A DNA stretch of 64,000 nucleotides, taken from the NCBI RefSeq assembly GCF_046630445.1, contig NC_092335.1, positions 314,574,501 to 314,638,500 of the forward strand. The letters run 5' to 3'. The stretch comes from Rutidosis leptorrhynchoides (lineage: Eukaryota; Streptophyta; Magnoliopsida; Asterales; Asteraceae). Below, piece after piece: positions 51,249-63,245 of this stretch (its first letter is position 1; every line of letters begins with the position of its first letter). The translations under genes and the position numbers were made by a program. Under the pieces are notes generated by a model, which was given only the letters and a program-made list of their open reading frames with translations, searched no databases and was not told the origin of the DNA.

Positions 51249-54200
51249 AATTTCTGGATCTGAGAAACATTAAAGGTTAAGTAAAAAAAATTAGATGGTT
51301 GTATACTATCATAATGACTATTCTAGTGAATAAAATTATTTAGAAGATACTGAATTAATAGTTGATACCATTAGATCTAAGTTGTTCAGGGCATTCATGG
51401 TTCAAATCATCTGAAAGTAGGTTACATGTTTCTTTCCATACCCGATCAGGGCATGAAATACTGTCTGAAGTTATCAAGGAGACAAACAAGGATCTACAAA
51501 ATTCACCGGAAGCCCACTGATGGGTCTCTTTGATAGAAGCAATGTATTCTTTATCGTCATTCAATAGACCCATAGCGTAGCATGCTTCCTTAAAAGTATT
51601 GTAGAGGGTTCCATTTACTGTGCGTATGTCCTCATAACAAGTTGGCCCTTTCACTTTGTTAAGAAGGATACGTAAGTAATAGCATTCACCTGATTTTGGT
51701 GGTACAAAATGCATTCGACCAACAACTCTACCCTCTTTACGTTTAGTCCACTTTCTGGCGGGTCCATTCCATACATAATGGCGAGGAAATTCAATGTAAG
51801 TGTACTGGCGTGCTTCTGGATCAATCCTATTACGGTTCATCCACTCTAAAAACTGTGATGCACCAACAGATGGTTTATTAAGTACAACTTCCATGACTGA
51901 TTCTGCATCAAACACAATCGGTTGTTGGTCGGGTAAGTGAAAGGAGAGTCTATAAACAGCTGGTGTTCTGTGTACAATCTCGTATTCAAACAACCGCCAT
52001 GCTGCCTCACATGCTGAAATATAACGACAGCTGTAATATTCAGCAATCTCATCATTACTTTTTGAGGGATTATTGGTAGAACTTGAAGAGTTGTTTTTCA
52101 CAAATCCAACAGTTAATCGGTCTAGACCCTTGTTGATATATTTGAATAAGTATTTAATGGATCCGATCTGATTACACCACTCCACATTGATATGTGCTTG
52201 ATATTGTTTTAGCAGAGTCTTGTTGTAGCCAACGACATGTCTGTTATGAAAATGAACAACACAAAAAGAAGTGTGTATGAAGTATGCTTAATACAATTAT
52301 AGTGTAGAAAAATTCAAAAATTTAATGAGATAGGTAAATTAAGTTTACGAATTTTAATAATATAAAGTTTGGTGGTTTGTAACCTGTTGTCTAGTTTCTC
52401 GCCTGATTTCATGATAAAATTACCATCATCACGTCTCCTATACAATGGATATCCTTCAGGGTCAAAGTGCGTCTCATTTGTAAAATCTTTTGGAAAACGT
52501 TTGGAACATTTTTTAACAACACCTTTCATACATGGCATAGATGGGTGTTCTGGCCCGCAAGGTCCATGCATCATAAAATCTGAGACAAGCTGGTATAATT
52601 CAGGTTCATCATCTTTATTTGGGATTTCAGCACATATCACATCGTCTATATCATTTACATTAGGGCTTCTATCTTTTCTGTCTATGAATAAGCATATATG
52701 AGCGTGTGGTAGACCTCGTTTTTGGAATTCGATTACGTACAATTCTGCAAGTATTTACGAAAAATACAATTAAATCATGTATGATCAACATTTAGTAAAT
52801 ATATGATTAGTAAAATATCTTGAATAAAATTGTGTTTAAAGTTACAATTACCTCCAATAACTTGACCAAACAACTTCTCATCCCTAATCTGATGAATGAG
52901 CGAATCCAACTTGATTTTAAAAACGCGTGTACTGATATCCGGTCTGTCTTCGGGTTTCAAGTTTAGTGGGGCCAGATACCTAAGTATTTCCGGCCAGTTA
53001 TGATTGCACGTGAATGTAATGAAGAGAGATGGATATCCGTAAGCCCTAACAATAGCCATGGCATCCAAGTAATTTTGTCTCATATACCTAGGACCACCAG
53101 TATAAGAAGATGGAAGCGTAATCCTTGTTCCCATGATTGAGACATCATATTGTCCAGATTCTTGAGCATCATGAAGACTTGAAATTTGTGCACATCTGAA
53201 TGCCTTCTGATTGTTACGTATGTAATTCAACCTCGTATTTTCAACCATTGTATAAGCGTCGACAAGAAACTGCTGTAAGAGTGTCAGAGAAATTAATAAT
53301 AATGAAGTTTCAGAATCTCTAAACTGCAGACGATATGCGAAGAACTCTCGTATAGTAAGACGTGCGTGACCAACTGCATCTTCTATTTCAACACCTTTAT
53401 GATAAATGTCTGGCCTATATCCATCTTCTGCGTATGGAAATAATAAGGGGTACTGTAGTGCAAGATAAGAAGGATGTAACTCACTGATACGTTCTAATCG
53501 CTTTGATTTAGTTTCGACTATTATGTCTCTTTTGTCAGTCGTGCCATCTATATCACCTATTATCAAAGCGGCAACTTCATGGGCTGTTGGTAGATTATGT
53601 GTACGTCCATCCTTGCTTCTACTGCCTATTATCTTAAGACGTATAGGTTCAGATGAATTCATGTCAAACCTATCTCTGGCCTGCCGGAATTGTTCAACTA
53701 AAGGATTCGTAATATCCAATAGACCCTTTAGTTGAAATACAATGGATTTATCAATGTCAGTACGCGTGTTCTTTGGCTTTGCTTTGTTTGAATTACTGTT
53801 AGATAATAGTCGAGATCATATTGATTAGTAAACATTCAATATAAATTACACAGATACAATTAAGCAAATTTGTTCATAAAATACACGTATAATTGCATAA
53901 AATAAAGTTTAAAAGAATGTTAAAGTTGGAATAGATCCGAACCCATAAGCATTTATCCGGTGGTCCACCTCATTATAAGTGTCGTAAATGTAAAGTTGAC
54001 AAAATCTAGGATCTTCACCATCTTGAGGTAGTAAGCTGCCGCACAAATGATAGTTTTGACCATGCATACGGTATACAAAAGGAGCATTACCAGAATTTAC
54101 TTTATAGTCAAGTTTACCGCCCATCGATGTAAAGCTAAACATCATATTATATCGTCTGACATTCTCAATAAAATTCTTACTTGTTTTGGAATCACCTCTC

Positions 54201-55703
54201 AAAAGTTGTAGCAGTAAATGAGGTGGTTGATTGAGTTTTGGTAATTCAACTTTTCCATTATAACAACAAAGTGAGTAAACCTTTTTTCGCAAAAATTTAT
54301 TTCCACGTTGTGCCTCTGATTTCCACAACCTCGCATGACAATCATTACAAATGTATTCAGGATCACCTATGTGTCTATACTCTGTTTGTAAACAAAATCC
54401 ATGTTAGGAAAAAAAAATCCAAGAATTTGAAGAGTTTAACTTGTTGAAAGATAATGTATTTACCATGGTGTATTCCCAAATAAACTTGCGCTCCAGAATC
54501 TTCATCAACAGTTGTGTATTTAGGGGGTCTGCCTCTCGGTTTACCGGTTTTCGATTTTCTACTTATAGTGCTTGTAGTGGATTTTGTGTATTCCTTTTTT
54601 ACTGCAATTTTGCCTATATTATATAGTAAACAAGGATTACAACATACCGATTTTCTACATATACTCCAAATATCTATTAATCATGAATTATTAAAGGGTT
54701 GGATGTACGTCATACCGGTTGCAGATGTTGTATTCTCTTCTGAAATGTTGACGACTCTATTTTTAATTGTAACATTACTTGTAGGCCTGCCTCTAGGACG
54801 AGATGAAGATGCAACCTCTGTTGCCTTGTCATAATACTTGCCATTTGTTATTATATCTGCAAGTAATTGAATTTTAAAGATTAGTCAGTGTTATGAAGAA
54901 TTGTACTTACTTGTACAAACCGTAATGAATACTGTTTGATGCTAAAATGGGTGCCCTTCCAGCATGTGTTTGTAGAACTGTTCTCATGCTGTCAATGTTG
55001 GAATCCGGTAGGTTGCCTGCATTAGTTTTTATTCCAATATTTTTTATAACTATAGCACAATAGTAGATATGGTTCAAGTAGTTGCATAAATAATAATACC
55101 TGAATTACCACAATCAATGTGTGACGCAGTGGGCATAGTGAGAGGGATGTCATCTGGATCAAGTTCGTACTTTGGGGGTCTACCCATTTGTCCTTTTGCG
55201 TGAGCAGTTTTCGTAGTGTTGGTTGAATTATATTTTTTCCTTGCTTTATTAGGTCCTAAAAGTAAAGAGCGTATATTTAGTGCCCGATGTGAATACAGCC
55301 TTTTATGGGAGTAAAGAACAAATAACAATGTTTATGAAAGTAATTGTTGACAATACCAGATATGGTGAGCGGCGTTGTTTGTATGTTGTTAGATCTTGAA
55401 TTGAGATACTGGGGGGTTTTTGGAGAGTATGTTTGGGATGCTGCAGTTTGATTAACAATGTATGGGTAAGCAACAATTAAAAGCATACCTTGCACATGAA
55501 TTTAAAGCACAACATATACGTAAAAATACAAATTTTTAATTGATCAAATATTCTAAATATTGAATGTAACAGAATGATGGAACTGTTAAATCGATATAAG
55601 TATACCTGTGGTATTTGGATGAAACTCATGAAGTGAATTTTGATTTGGAATGATATTTTCTTTATTTTCAAACGTATTGTTCTTCCTCTTCCTGTCTGAC
55701 ATT
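49599..55703 (-). CDS. Helitron Rep-helicase (RepHel), about ten exons
   Basis: Start ATG at 55703 (MSDRKRKNN). Short exons near 55.6, 55.4, 55.2, 54.8 and 54.5 kb carry three AT-hook-like motifs (GRPPKYELDPDD, RPRGRPTSN, KPRGRPPKY). The exon at about 53.9-54.4 kb has a CxxC motif (YICNDCHARLW). The 52.8-53.8 kb exon is the Helitron_like_N domain (LNYIRNNQKAFR, GGPRYMRQNYLDAMAI, FITFTCNHNWPEI). The next has the HUH relaxase motif (GLPHAHICLF), and the next the two catalytic Tyr (KYLFKYINKG). The last exon is a PIF1 helicase: Walker A GYGGTGKT, Walker B IIWDEAPM, GDFRQILPV, INKSQGQSL, LYVAVSRV. All domains are present and no break was found. The protein would nick and unwind DNA for rolling-circle transposition. 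Confidence 0.88.
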
Positions 55704-57437
55704 GCTCCCGGCCGTTGCTATACTTCTAACGACGCTACAATCTGATTTGGGTTATGTGAGAACTCTGAATGATGAAATCAAACCTAAATGATGGTTTATA
55801 TAGAGGCTGAAAATTTTAAAACAAACTCGGTTTGAGGAAATTTGAGAGGGAAATTTGAAAAATTTAAGAATGTTATTTGTGCTAATTGATTCTTATAACT
55901 GTTACAAATCGGATTCCATTATTATGGTAGAATTGTGTGGCGATTTCTAAGGGTTTAAAAGATAAAGAAGAATTTGGATTTGAACGGATTGTTTGACTTA
56001 TTACTGATTCTGTGTTTTTTGTGTTAAAATTAAAAAAAAATTGCAAACAATTTACTCCTCTGCATCATTCATAAATGGCGATTTGAAAGGAATTTTGAGA
56101 AAGAGAATGGAAAATTATAAGAATGTTATTAATGCCAATCAATTTACAACTGTAGAAATCGGCAGTCAAATTTTGGGTACAATTGTGTGGCGAATTCTTA
56201 GGGATTAAAACATAAAGAAAAAATTGGATTTTAAAGGCTCCTTGTATTCCTTTCTGATTATGTGCAGCATTAGTTCAAATAAAAAAAGCAACATTTATAA
56301 ACAATATACTCGTGTGCATCATTGATAAATTGTTTTTTTTTTTGAATGATAGGACAATTTTTTTTGCATTATGTGGCGATTTCTTAGGGTAGAATTCGTT
56401 TTTTTAGTAGAGTGCGATTAAAGTCAACCTGTGGACTTTAAAAGTCAAACATTCACAAATGGTGCAGCAGACTGAGATAAACTGGAAATAGAGTTGGATA
56501 TGATGCTATAGTATGTGATTGTGTATGCGGCAGTTATGTCTTATCATGTAATGAAAGATGCGAAAACGTTAATCTAACATTGGGTTTGTTTACGGGTCCA
56601 TAATGGGTTTATGGTGCATTTGATGACCAAACTGTGTCCTTGATATGCAAAGGTATGCTCCATTTGTTTTCGGTTCCATAATGGGATTATTTACACAGAA
56701 AGATGTATTTTGTTTGGTTTTAGTGTTAGATCATACTCTTTATATGAGTTGTACATTTATTTGTTATTAATATAATTATTTAAAAAAAAAAAAACAAAAT
56801 AAAAATCGTTCAACTGTGGTTGGTGTTGATGGTGAGGCAATTTCTGATAGTGAGAACACCCATCGTTTAATTGTTAATTAATGTGATTGTTTTACTGTGT
56901 TTGTTAGTCAAACAAAAATAGTCAACTGTGTTTGTTTTACTAAGAAGGTAGATTTGATGTCAAGCTATTGACTTTTGTTGTTACCATTTGTTACCATTGC
57001 TCTCACTATTTGCTTTTAATTTCGAAAGTCGTATGATAATTTGACCAAGTGGAGCAGGTAGTTTAATGGGTTATACAAATCTTATTGGGCTGAAGTATAA
57101 ACTTCTAATATTAACAATAGCTATAATTATGTATCAGTTAAACAAGGTTGAACAAATATCTATCAATTAAACAAGGTTGAACAAAGCTAGAATAGAATGC
57201 AATAAGTGTACACATCAAATAAAATTCATTATATTATTAGAAGCCATCATTCATAAATTGCATAATTTAAAAAGAACAAACACAAAGTTTAAATGCTAAC
57301 AATTGAACAACCAAAAACAAAATTAAGACAACCATCAGGTTGAATTAGACATATCTCACCAACAAAGATGAGACATGGCATTATTGTCAAGAAAAATCAA
57401 GAAAAACATATTATAATGATGGCCATTAGTGGATCCT
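55704..57437. promoter_or_regulatory. Upstream region of RepHel, with a repeated motif
   Basis: A TATA box (TATATAAA, minus strand) lies at 55795-55802, about 95 bases before the ATG. Further upstream two tandem segments of about 240 bp (about 55850-55985 and 56088-56235) share ATTGTGTGGCGA.TTCT.AGGG; a partial third is at about 56373. The same motif occurs upstream of the RPA-like gene at 60085. The rest, to 57437, is AT-rich without genes. Confidence 0.6.
55795..55802 (-). promoter_or_regulatory. TATA box of RepHel
   Basis: TATATAAA on the minus strand, about 95 bases upstream of the start codon; the only good match near that ATG. Confidence 0.55.
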
Positions 57438-60085
57438 TCAAAGCTTCTCCATTTTGGGGATTTTCAAATCACCCAAAGCAGAGGTTGTCCCTCCGGTTGG
57501 CGTTTCATCTTTAGTTGATTGCGACGGAGAAGGGCGTTTAACACCAATACTACTTGGAGTAGTGCTTGTGGAACAGGATGAAGCAACACCAGAGTCTTCA
57601 AATTTGGGGATCTATCAAGAATATTTATTACATCAAGTGTTAGTAGGCACTTGAATACAAATTTTCAATGCATGAAATTTCTATAATTAGAGGGATTATA
57701 TATTACCTTCTTAACATCTGGAGTGCTAGACACAAGTATGTCCTCATCAAAAGCACTATATTCTGCCTCTTTATCCTTAAGGATTGCATCAAGTTTGTTT
57801 AAAACGGAAGCATTGTCAGTTGAATCAGAGATTGTATATCCGGACAACTTGTTCTCATCACCATACAAGTTATGTTTCACAATGAAGGCAAACTTCTTGT
57901 TAAGAAGTTTATTCAACTCCAATGGGTAATCACAAATATCAGAAGCCTAATTCCACATTCAAGTGTTAGACTAATACGTTATCCGAACACATTTATTAAT
58001 TATTAATGTACAATGTCAAAAAAAAAAAGTAAAATAAAATAAAAATAAAAAAATAAAAATAAAAGGAATTAAAAAAAAAGTAGTCAACTCACATTTTTTG
58101 CAGCATTGTTGAGCCATTGAACACTTCGATGTGTCATCTTTGATAGTTGTCCATCAAATAGTGACATCTCACATCCCCCAGTTATGTCTTGAACATAGAT
58201 CGTCGCACGAACCCTAATTATACATGATGTTTTAAACGTAATTTAAAAAATGTATAATATGTGAAGAATAAAATATAAAGTATGTCACATTATAAATGAA
58301 TCTTACTTACTTTGGGTTTGCTTCTTTATACGTTGTGTTGCAGACTTTGCAATCATACAAATACATCATTTCCTCAAGATCATAGGTTTTCTGCACCTTT
58401 TTATCACACGTTCCACAGTAGTATTGGAACCATCCTTCCTTTTCAGCAAAACTGCTCACACGTCCTCGGACAACAAATGTGCAGACCTATGTTGTGTCAC
58501 ATGTTTTTTAACATATAAATCAAAGTGGATTAAAAGCATTTTCAAAAGACATTTGTTAATAAGTAGCCCAATTGAGATACACTGTAATCGAGGTTGAATG
58601 TAATTTTGTATGTAAATACCTTCTCAAACAGACGAACGTCATCGATTATATATGCTTTATTATTTTCCTGATCAGTAAATTTTGTAAGAGCAGACGACTC
58701 ATCCTTACCAAGATCTACTTCAACCACAGGTTTCACATACTTATCATCCTCGCGTATAGCAGTTGCCAAGCTGTGTACGGATTGATATTTGTTTTAGACT
58801 AAAACATGTAATACTAAGATCCAAACATGTTATTTAAAATGTGAAACTGAATAACAATCTCCATTGTAATTTTAAGTAAATAGGTAGTAAAGGTATGAGA
58901 CATACGCATCCTTAAATTCTTCAATTGGTTGAATTGGTTCATTTAAGAACAGTTTAAAGCCCCACAAGAGATTATTGACTTGAGGACCTAAATGGTTTAT
59001 CCAAACATATATATGAATATTATGGTAATTGAACTAATATTATGTAACAAAAGTAAGTTTGACATGAGGATCATATGTACCTTCCCAGTCCTTATATCGA
59101 CAGTTATGAAGCATGAGTATAACTGGTTCATCTTTTTTGTATTCAGACAATAAAGTATCGTGCAACTTTTCAGCATGTGCACCCCATAACTTACACCTCA
59201 CCTTCTCTCCACTGGTAAATAAGAAACAGAATGCATAAGTGTACTAAAACAACTGGCTGTAAATTCATATGTATTATAGGGTATTTTTTTTTTTGAAAGG
59301 CATGTATTATAGTGAATTGCAGAGATTTAAGAAGACATATATACCTTGCATCAGAAAGTTCAAACTCAATTGATTTCTTCTCACCATTATCATCTTTATC
59401 CACCTTATACCTATTCAGTTTCACCAACTGGCCAACAATATCTAGGCATACGATTAGATTAAGTTAGGTTAGTCAATTTAACATAAAAATGGATGATTAG
59501 GGAGTAACACATATTTGTTTAAAATATAATGCAAATAAATTTTAAAATTAGTACATCTCTTACCAAACACAGAGTCCTTGGGTAAAACCCAATCTTGAAC
59601 ATCCTTATAGGCAACACAGTTAAAAACATCTCTTAAAATTTTAAAAGGGGGACACCTTCTGACAGTAGTTTTTCTCAAGAAACAGATTTTTAAATCATGG
59701 TCAGCAAGTTTCCAATCATCATCATTCAGTTTCAATTCAAAGGTACTAAGATCAACAAAACCACCTTCCTTAAAGGTATGAGCAAAAAAGGGCATTAGAT
59801 TTTTGTAAATCGATGCCCTCATCTTGTGTCCCTGCACATTCAAATGATCATTAAGATATGGTGAGTTATATTTACTTTTATAAAATGCATTTAACTAATA
59901 ACTAAGTTGAATGTAAATTGATTTATTACCTGAAAATCGACAAGAACAAATTCATATGAAAATATCGATTCCGGCTTCATGTACGCAGTCTTGCTCCATT
60001 GGTTGATCACCTTGACTCGCACTTTCCAATCGTCACGCTCCTGGGTGATCAAATTAAGTGGGGTAATTTCAACTACATCAGCCAT
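57438..60085 (-). CDS. RPA70-like single-strand DNA-binding protein of the Helitron, ten exons
   Basis: ATG at 60085 (MADVVEITPLNL), stop TGA at 57438. Exons near 59.93-60.09, 59.57-59.83, 59.34-59.44, 59.08-59.22, 58.91-58.99, 58.62-58.77, 58.31-58.49, 58.10-58.21, 57.71-57.95 and 57.44-57.61 kb all start after AG and end before GT. The first exons give OB-fold A (WKVRVKVINQW, FVLVDFQGHKMRASI), the middle ones OB-fold B (GQLVKLNRYKV, VRCKLWGAHAEKL), and the later ones the zinc-ribbon OB-fold C (YYCGTCDKK...YDCKVCNTTY, then VQDITGGCEMSLFDG). The N-terminal protein-binding domain of cellular RPA70 is absent, as is usual for Helitron RPA. It would coat displaced single strands during rolling-circle replication. 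No break seen. Confidence 0.87.
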
Positions 60086-61862
60086 TGTAACAGGATAGTT
60101 TGTGTGTGTGTATGATTGTTATGGTAGGTTTGTGAGAAGAAACGAAAATAGTAAAGCTGTATTTATAGCACAAAGAGAGCTTTTGAAATTTAGGAATGTT
60201 TGACAAATTGCAATGAAGATCAAGAACTTGTGTATGATATTGTGAAATTAATGGAAATTAGAAGGCAAGATTGGCATGAATATACTCGTTTTGTTTGTTA
60301 ATCTGCCATCAATACCGACAATTAAGGGATTTGGTTATAAATGCTCATATGCAACGACGATTGTTATTCACTTATTATGTATACAAATGTTGAAATCGGA
60401 TGCCATAATTAGGGTTTAAGGGATTGGCGGTTCTTTAGGGATTAGAAGAGAGAGGTTCGGTTATGAAAAAGAAACCACAAATAAATTAATCCAAATGGAT
60501 TTGAATCATTGTTTATTTACCTTACCCGTTTGAAAATTAGGATTCAATTTAGTGGCGGTTAATCAGGGATTGTGCACGCGTGTATACAACTGTTAAAATT
60601 GAATGGCAATAATAGGGGTCAAAAGAGTGGCGATTACTTAGGGATTGCAAGGGGATCGGTTTAGAAAATAAAGCACTAAAAAATAATTCAAATTGTGTGA
60701 ATCAGAATATATTTAAGCATTGTGTGTAACTGGTATTTTCCTAGTCAAACCTATATTAACATACATTTATTATTTTAATTAATACATAATAATCGTAGAA
60801 CAAAAAAAATAAGAAAACAAAAAAACCATTATATTTATTATGTTCGTTAAAATTAAGAAAGCAAAAAAAAAACATATCTGATGTAGATGGGTTTGTACTA
60901 ATCCATAATAAGTTCTAATTTTGGTTTTTAGATCTCTTTTTATAAACAAATTTTTTTATTTTCTGGTTCATGAATAAATAAAATGTGAAAAATAATCAAA
61001 AACAATTAACAAACTTTGTTGCTATAATTCTGTGATTCGCAAGATGAAGACTTGAGCATGCTGATTTGTGAAATTCCAGACCATTTGTTTAATTCCAGAT
61101 CATTTGTTGCTATATTGAAATGAAAAACATATTCACAAGGAATGAAAATGGCTATTGAAGGAACCAAATATTAATTAACCATATATACAGGACCACTTTG
61201 ATGATCATCAATTGGATAGGATCTGGAACAAAACTTATAATCCTTCAGTTTTATGAACAAAACTTCCACAGAACCACATAAATTATGCGCATTCTAGATG
61301 AGGATAGAATGAATACGATGTTTACATTTCAGTCACCAAATATAGATAGTTCGAATTTGAGAATCCTGCGTGTTACCTTTGTTGCAATGTCATTTAATTC
61401 AGTGTTTTATTTGAAGGTTTAAATTAGTGTTGCAACCGGAATCGAGATATCTGACCCTTGTTATAGGATGATGAAGAGATCTTTAATAAGTAACATGGTG
61501 GATAATAATTAAATGACATTGCATACAGTGAGGGATAATAATTAGATGAAATCGCAACATGGTTAAGTCCAGCGAATCACAAATTATTGTGGATGTTAAT
61601 GTAGATAGCATGTTGGTGCATTTTTTATTTTTTTTGGTTTAGCAATGAAATGAAATCAAATGCAAGGACCACTGATTTAATTGATTGACACCATAATATA
61701 AATATAAATGATAACTAAAAACAAAATAGATAAACGTTTCATAATAACATAACAATGAGATTATCAAAGCAAAATGCTAAAACATAATTGAAAAATAAAC
61801 TTCATTTATTAGGACGGCTTTATTTTGGTCAATCATTGCCTTCATTCATTGCCTTCATTGCT
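60086..61862. promoter_or_regulatory. Upstream region of the first RPA-like gene and spacer to the second
   Basis: TATAAATAC on the minus strand at 60159-60167, 74 bases before the ATG at 60085, is a good TATA box. Two copies of the motif with GTGGCGATT-ACTTAGGGATT character lie at about 60386-60450 and 60587-60645, shared with the RepHel upstream region. From 60750 to 61862 it is AT-rich with nothing recognised. Confidence 0.6.
60159..60167 (-). promoter_or_regulatory. TATA box of the first RPA-like gene
   Basis: TATAAATAC, 74 bases upstream of the start codon. Confidence 0.6.
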
Positions 61863-63245
61863 CTAATCTTCAAGAAAAACAACCCCACCATTTTGCTCAT
61901 TCACACCATCAACGAAACCTTCACCACCAAGGTTTTGTAGACTATATTTATAAATATAAGAGTTATTAGTAATGTAATTGTTTATGGAAATATCTAAGTC
62001 TGAAAATGAAAACATTTGAAATAATATAATATGTCTTACACTGCCGTATAGTCAACTATAGAGTCGATAGGCTCATTGATGAAAAGGCGAGTACCCCAAA
62101 CGTGGTTAGTAACGACAGAACCACCTATTAGAAACAATTACATTAGGGGCTAAGTTGAATTTAACCTGTTGTAATGGTTACAGGTCTAATTTATATGTAA
62201 TTGAAAATGAGAAATTTATAAGGCATTATATAATTATATAAATATAAATGTGATTACCTTCCCACTCTTTAATGAAGCAGTTGTTAAGCAAGCAGATTAT
62301 TGGAACTGCAGCATCTCCATGAGTTGTTGCATAATGATACAGTTGTACCGCGTTGGTCCCACTAAACGAAACTGTGATCCTATGACCACTGTCATGCATA
62401 CACACATATGATTAAGACATTTTAAAATTGTTGTTTTCAATTTCAAACATCAGCATAAAAATTTCAAACATACGTTAAATCTTGGAGAGTAAATCGAATA
62501 TACTGCATAGGGTGTCCGTTCACAATTGCCACACGTAGACGTCTTAGTTCGACCAGTTGTCCAACAACATCTAAATTTAAAAAAATATAAAACAGTATAT
62601 TCTTATTCCGCTTAATATAATACAATATAATTGGAATGTATCTATATATTTTGGAAGGAAATATAGAAATCATACCAAAAGCAAGAGTTGGATCTAATAC
62701 CGACGAGAGGATGTCAGGATAATTAACAGGATGGTATCCATCATTTGGAAGATTAAAAGGTGGACATGGCTGAAGGTTGGTGTGAAGTAGAAACTGGATC
62801 TTCCACAAGTGATCTAGCAACTTATAACGATCTTCATATGGAACCACATTAAAACCCGATATGTCAAAAAAATGACCTTCAACTAAGATACCTTCAAACA
62901 CTGGTATTAAATTCCGATTGATGGATGCAAAGATTTTATGTCCCTATTTAAAATAATTATTAGTGACAATTTGTAAATTGGATTGGAAACATGTGAAGGT
63001 TCCTGTAATATCTAATAACATTTATTAGGTATATACATTCTTTATAATGATTAACATAATGATGATAGTACCTGTTGATCAATTAGCACAACCTCCAAAG
63101 AAACTACATTAGCCGGAGTCTTCCAAAAGAATTTTCTCGTTATTGCCCATACCTTGACTCGGACATTAGGATTTAATATTCCAGGATGTAAATTGTTCAA
63201 GTCAGTGAACTGCACTATATTGTCCATTCTGCACGATTTTGCCAA
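61863..63245 (-). CDS. Second RPA70-like gene, shortened (two OB-folds, no zinc ribbon)
   Basis: Start ATG at 63245 (or MDNIVQ at 63227), exons near 63.08-63.25, 62.68-62.94, 62.48-62.57, 62.26-62.39, 62.04-62.13 and 61.86-61.94 kb, stop TAG at 61863. It matches the first five exons of the gene at 60085 in order and boundary: VRVKVWAITRKF, VLIDQQGHKIFASINRNLIP, GQLVELRRLRV, ITVSFSGTNAVQLYHY, WGTRLFINEPIDSI. It then ends in a short Gly/Glu/Asp-rich exon (LGGEGFVDGVNEQNGG) instead of the zinc-ribbon OB-fold C. Open throughout. It could be a working accessory single-strand binder or a dominant partial copy. Confidence 0.8.
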
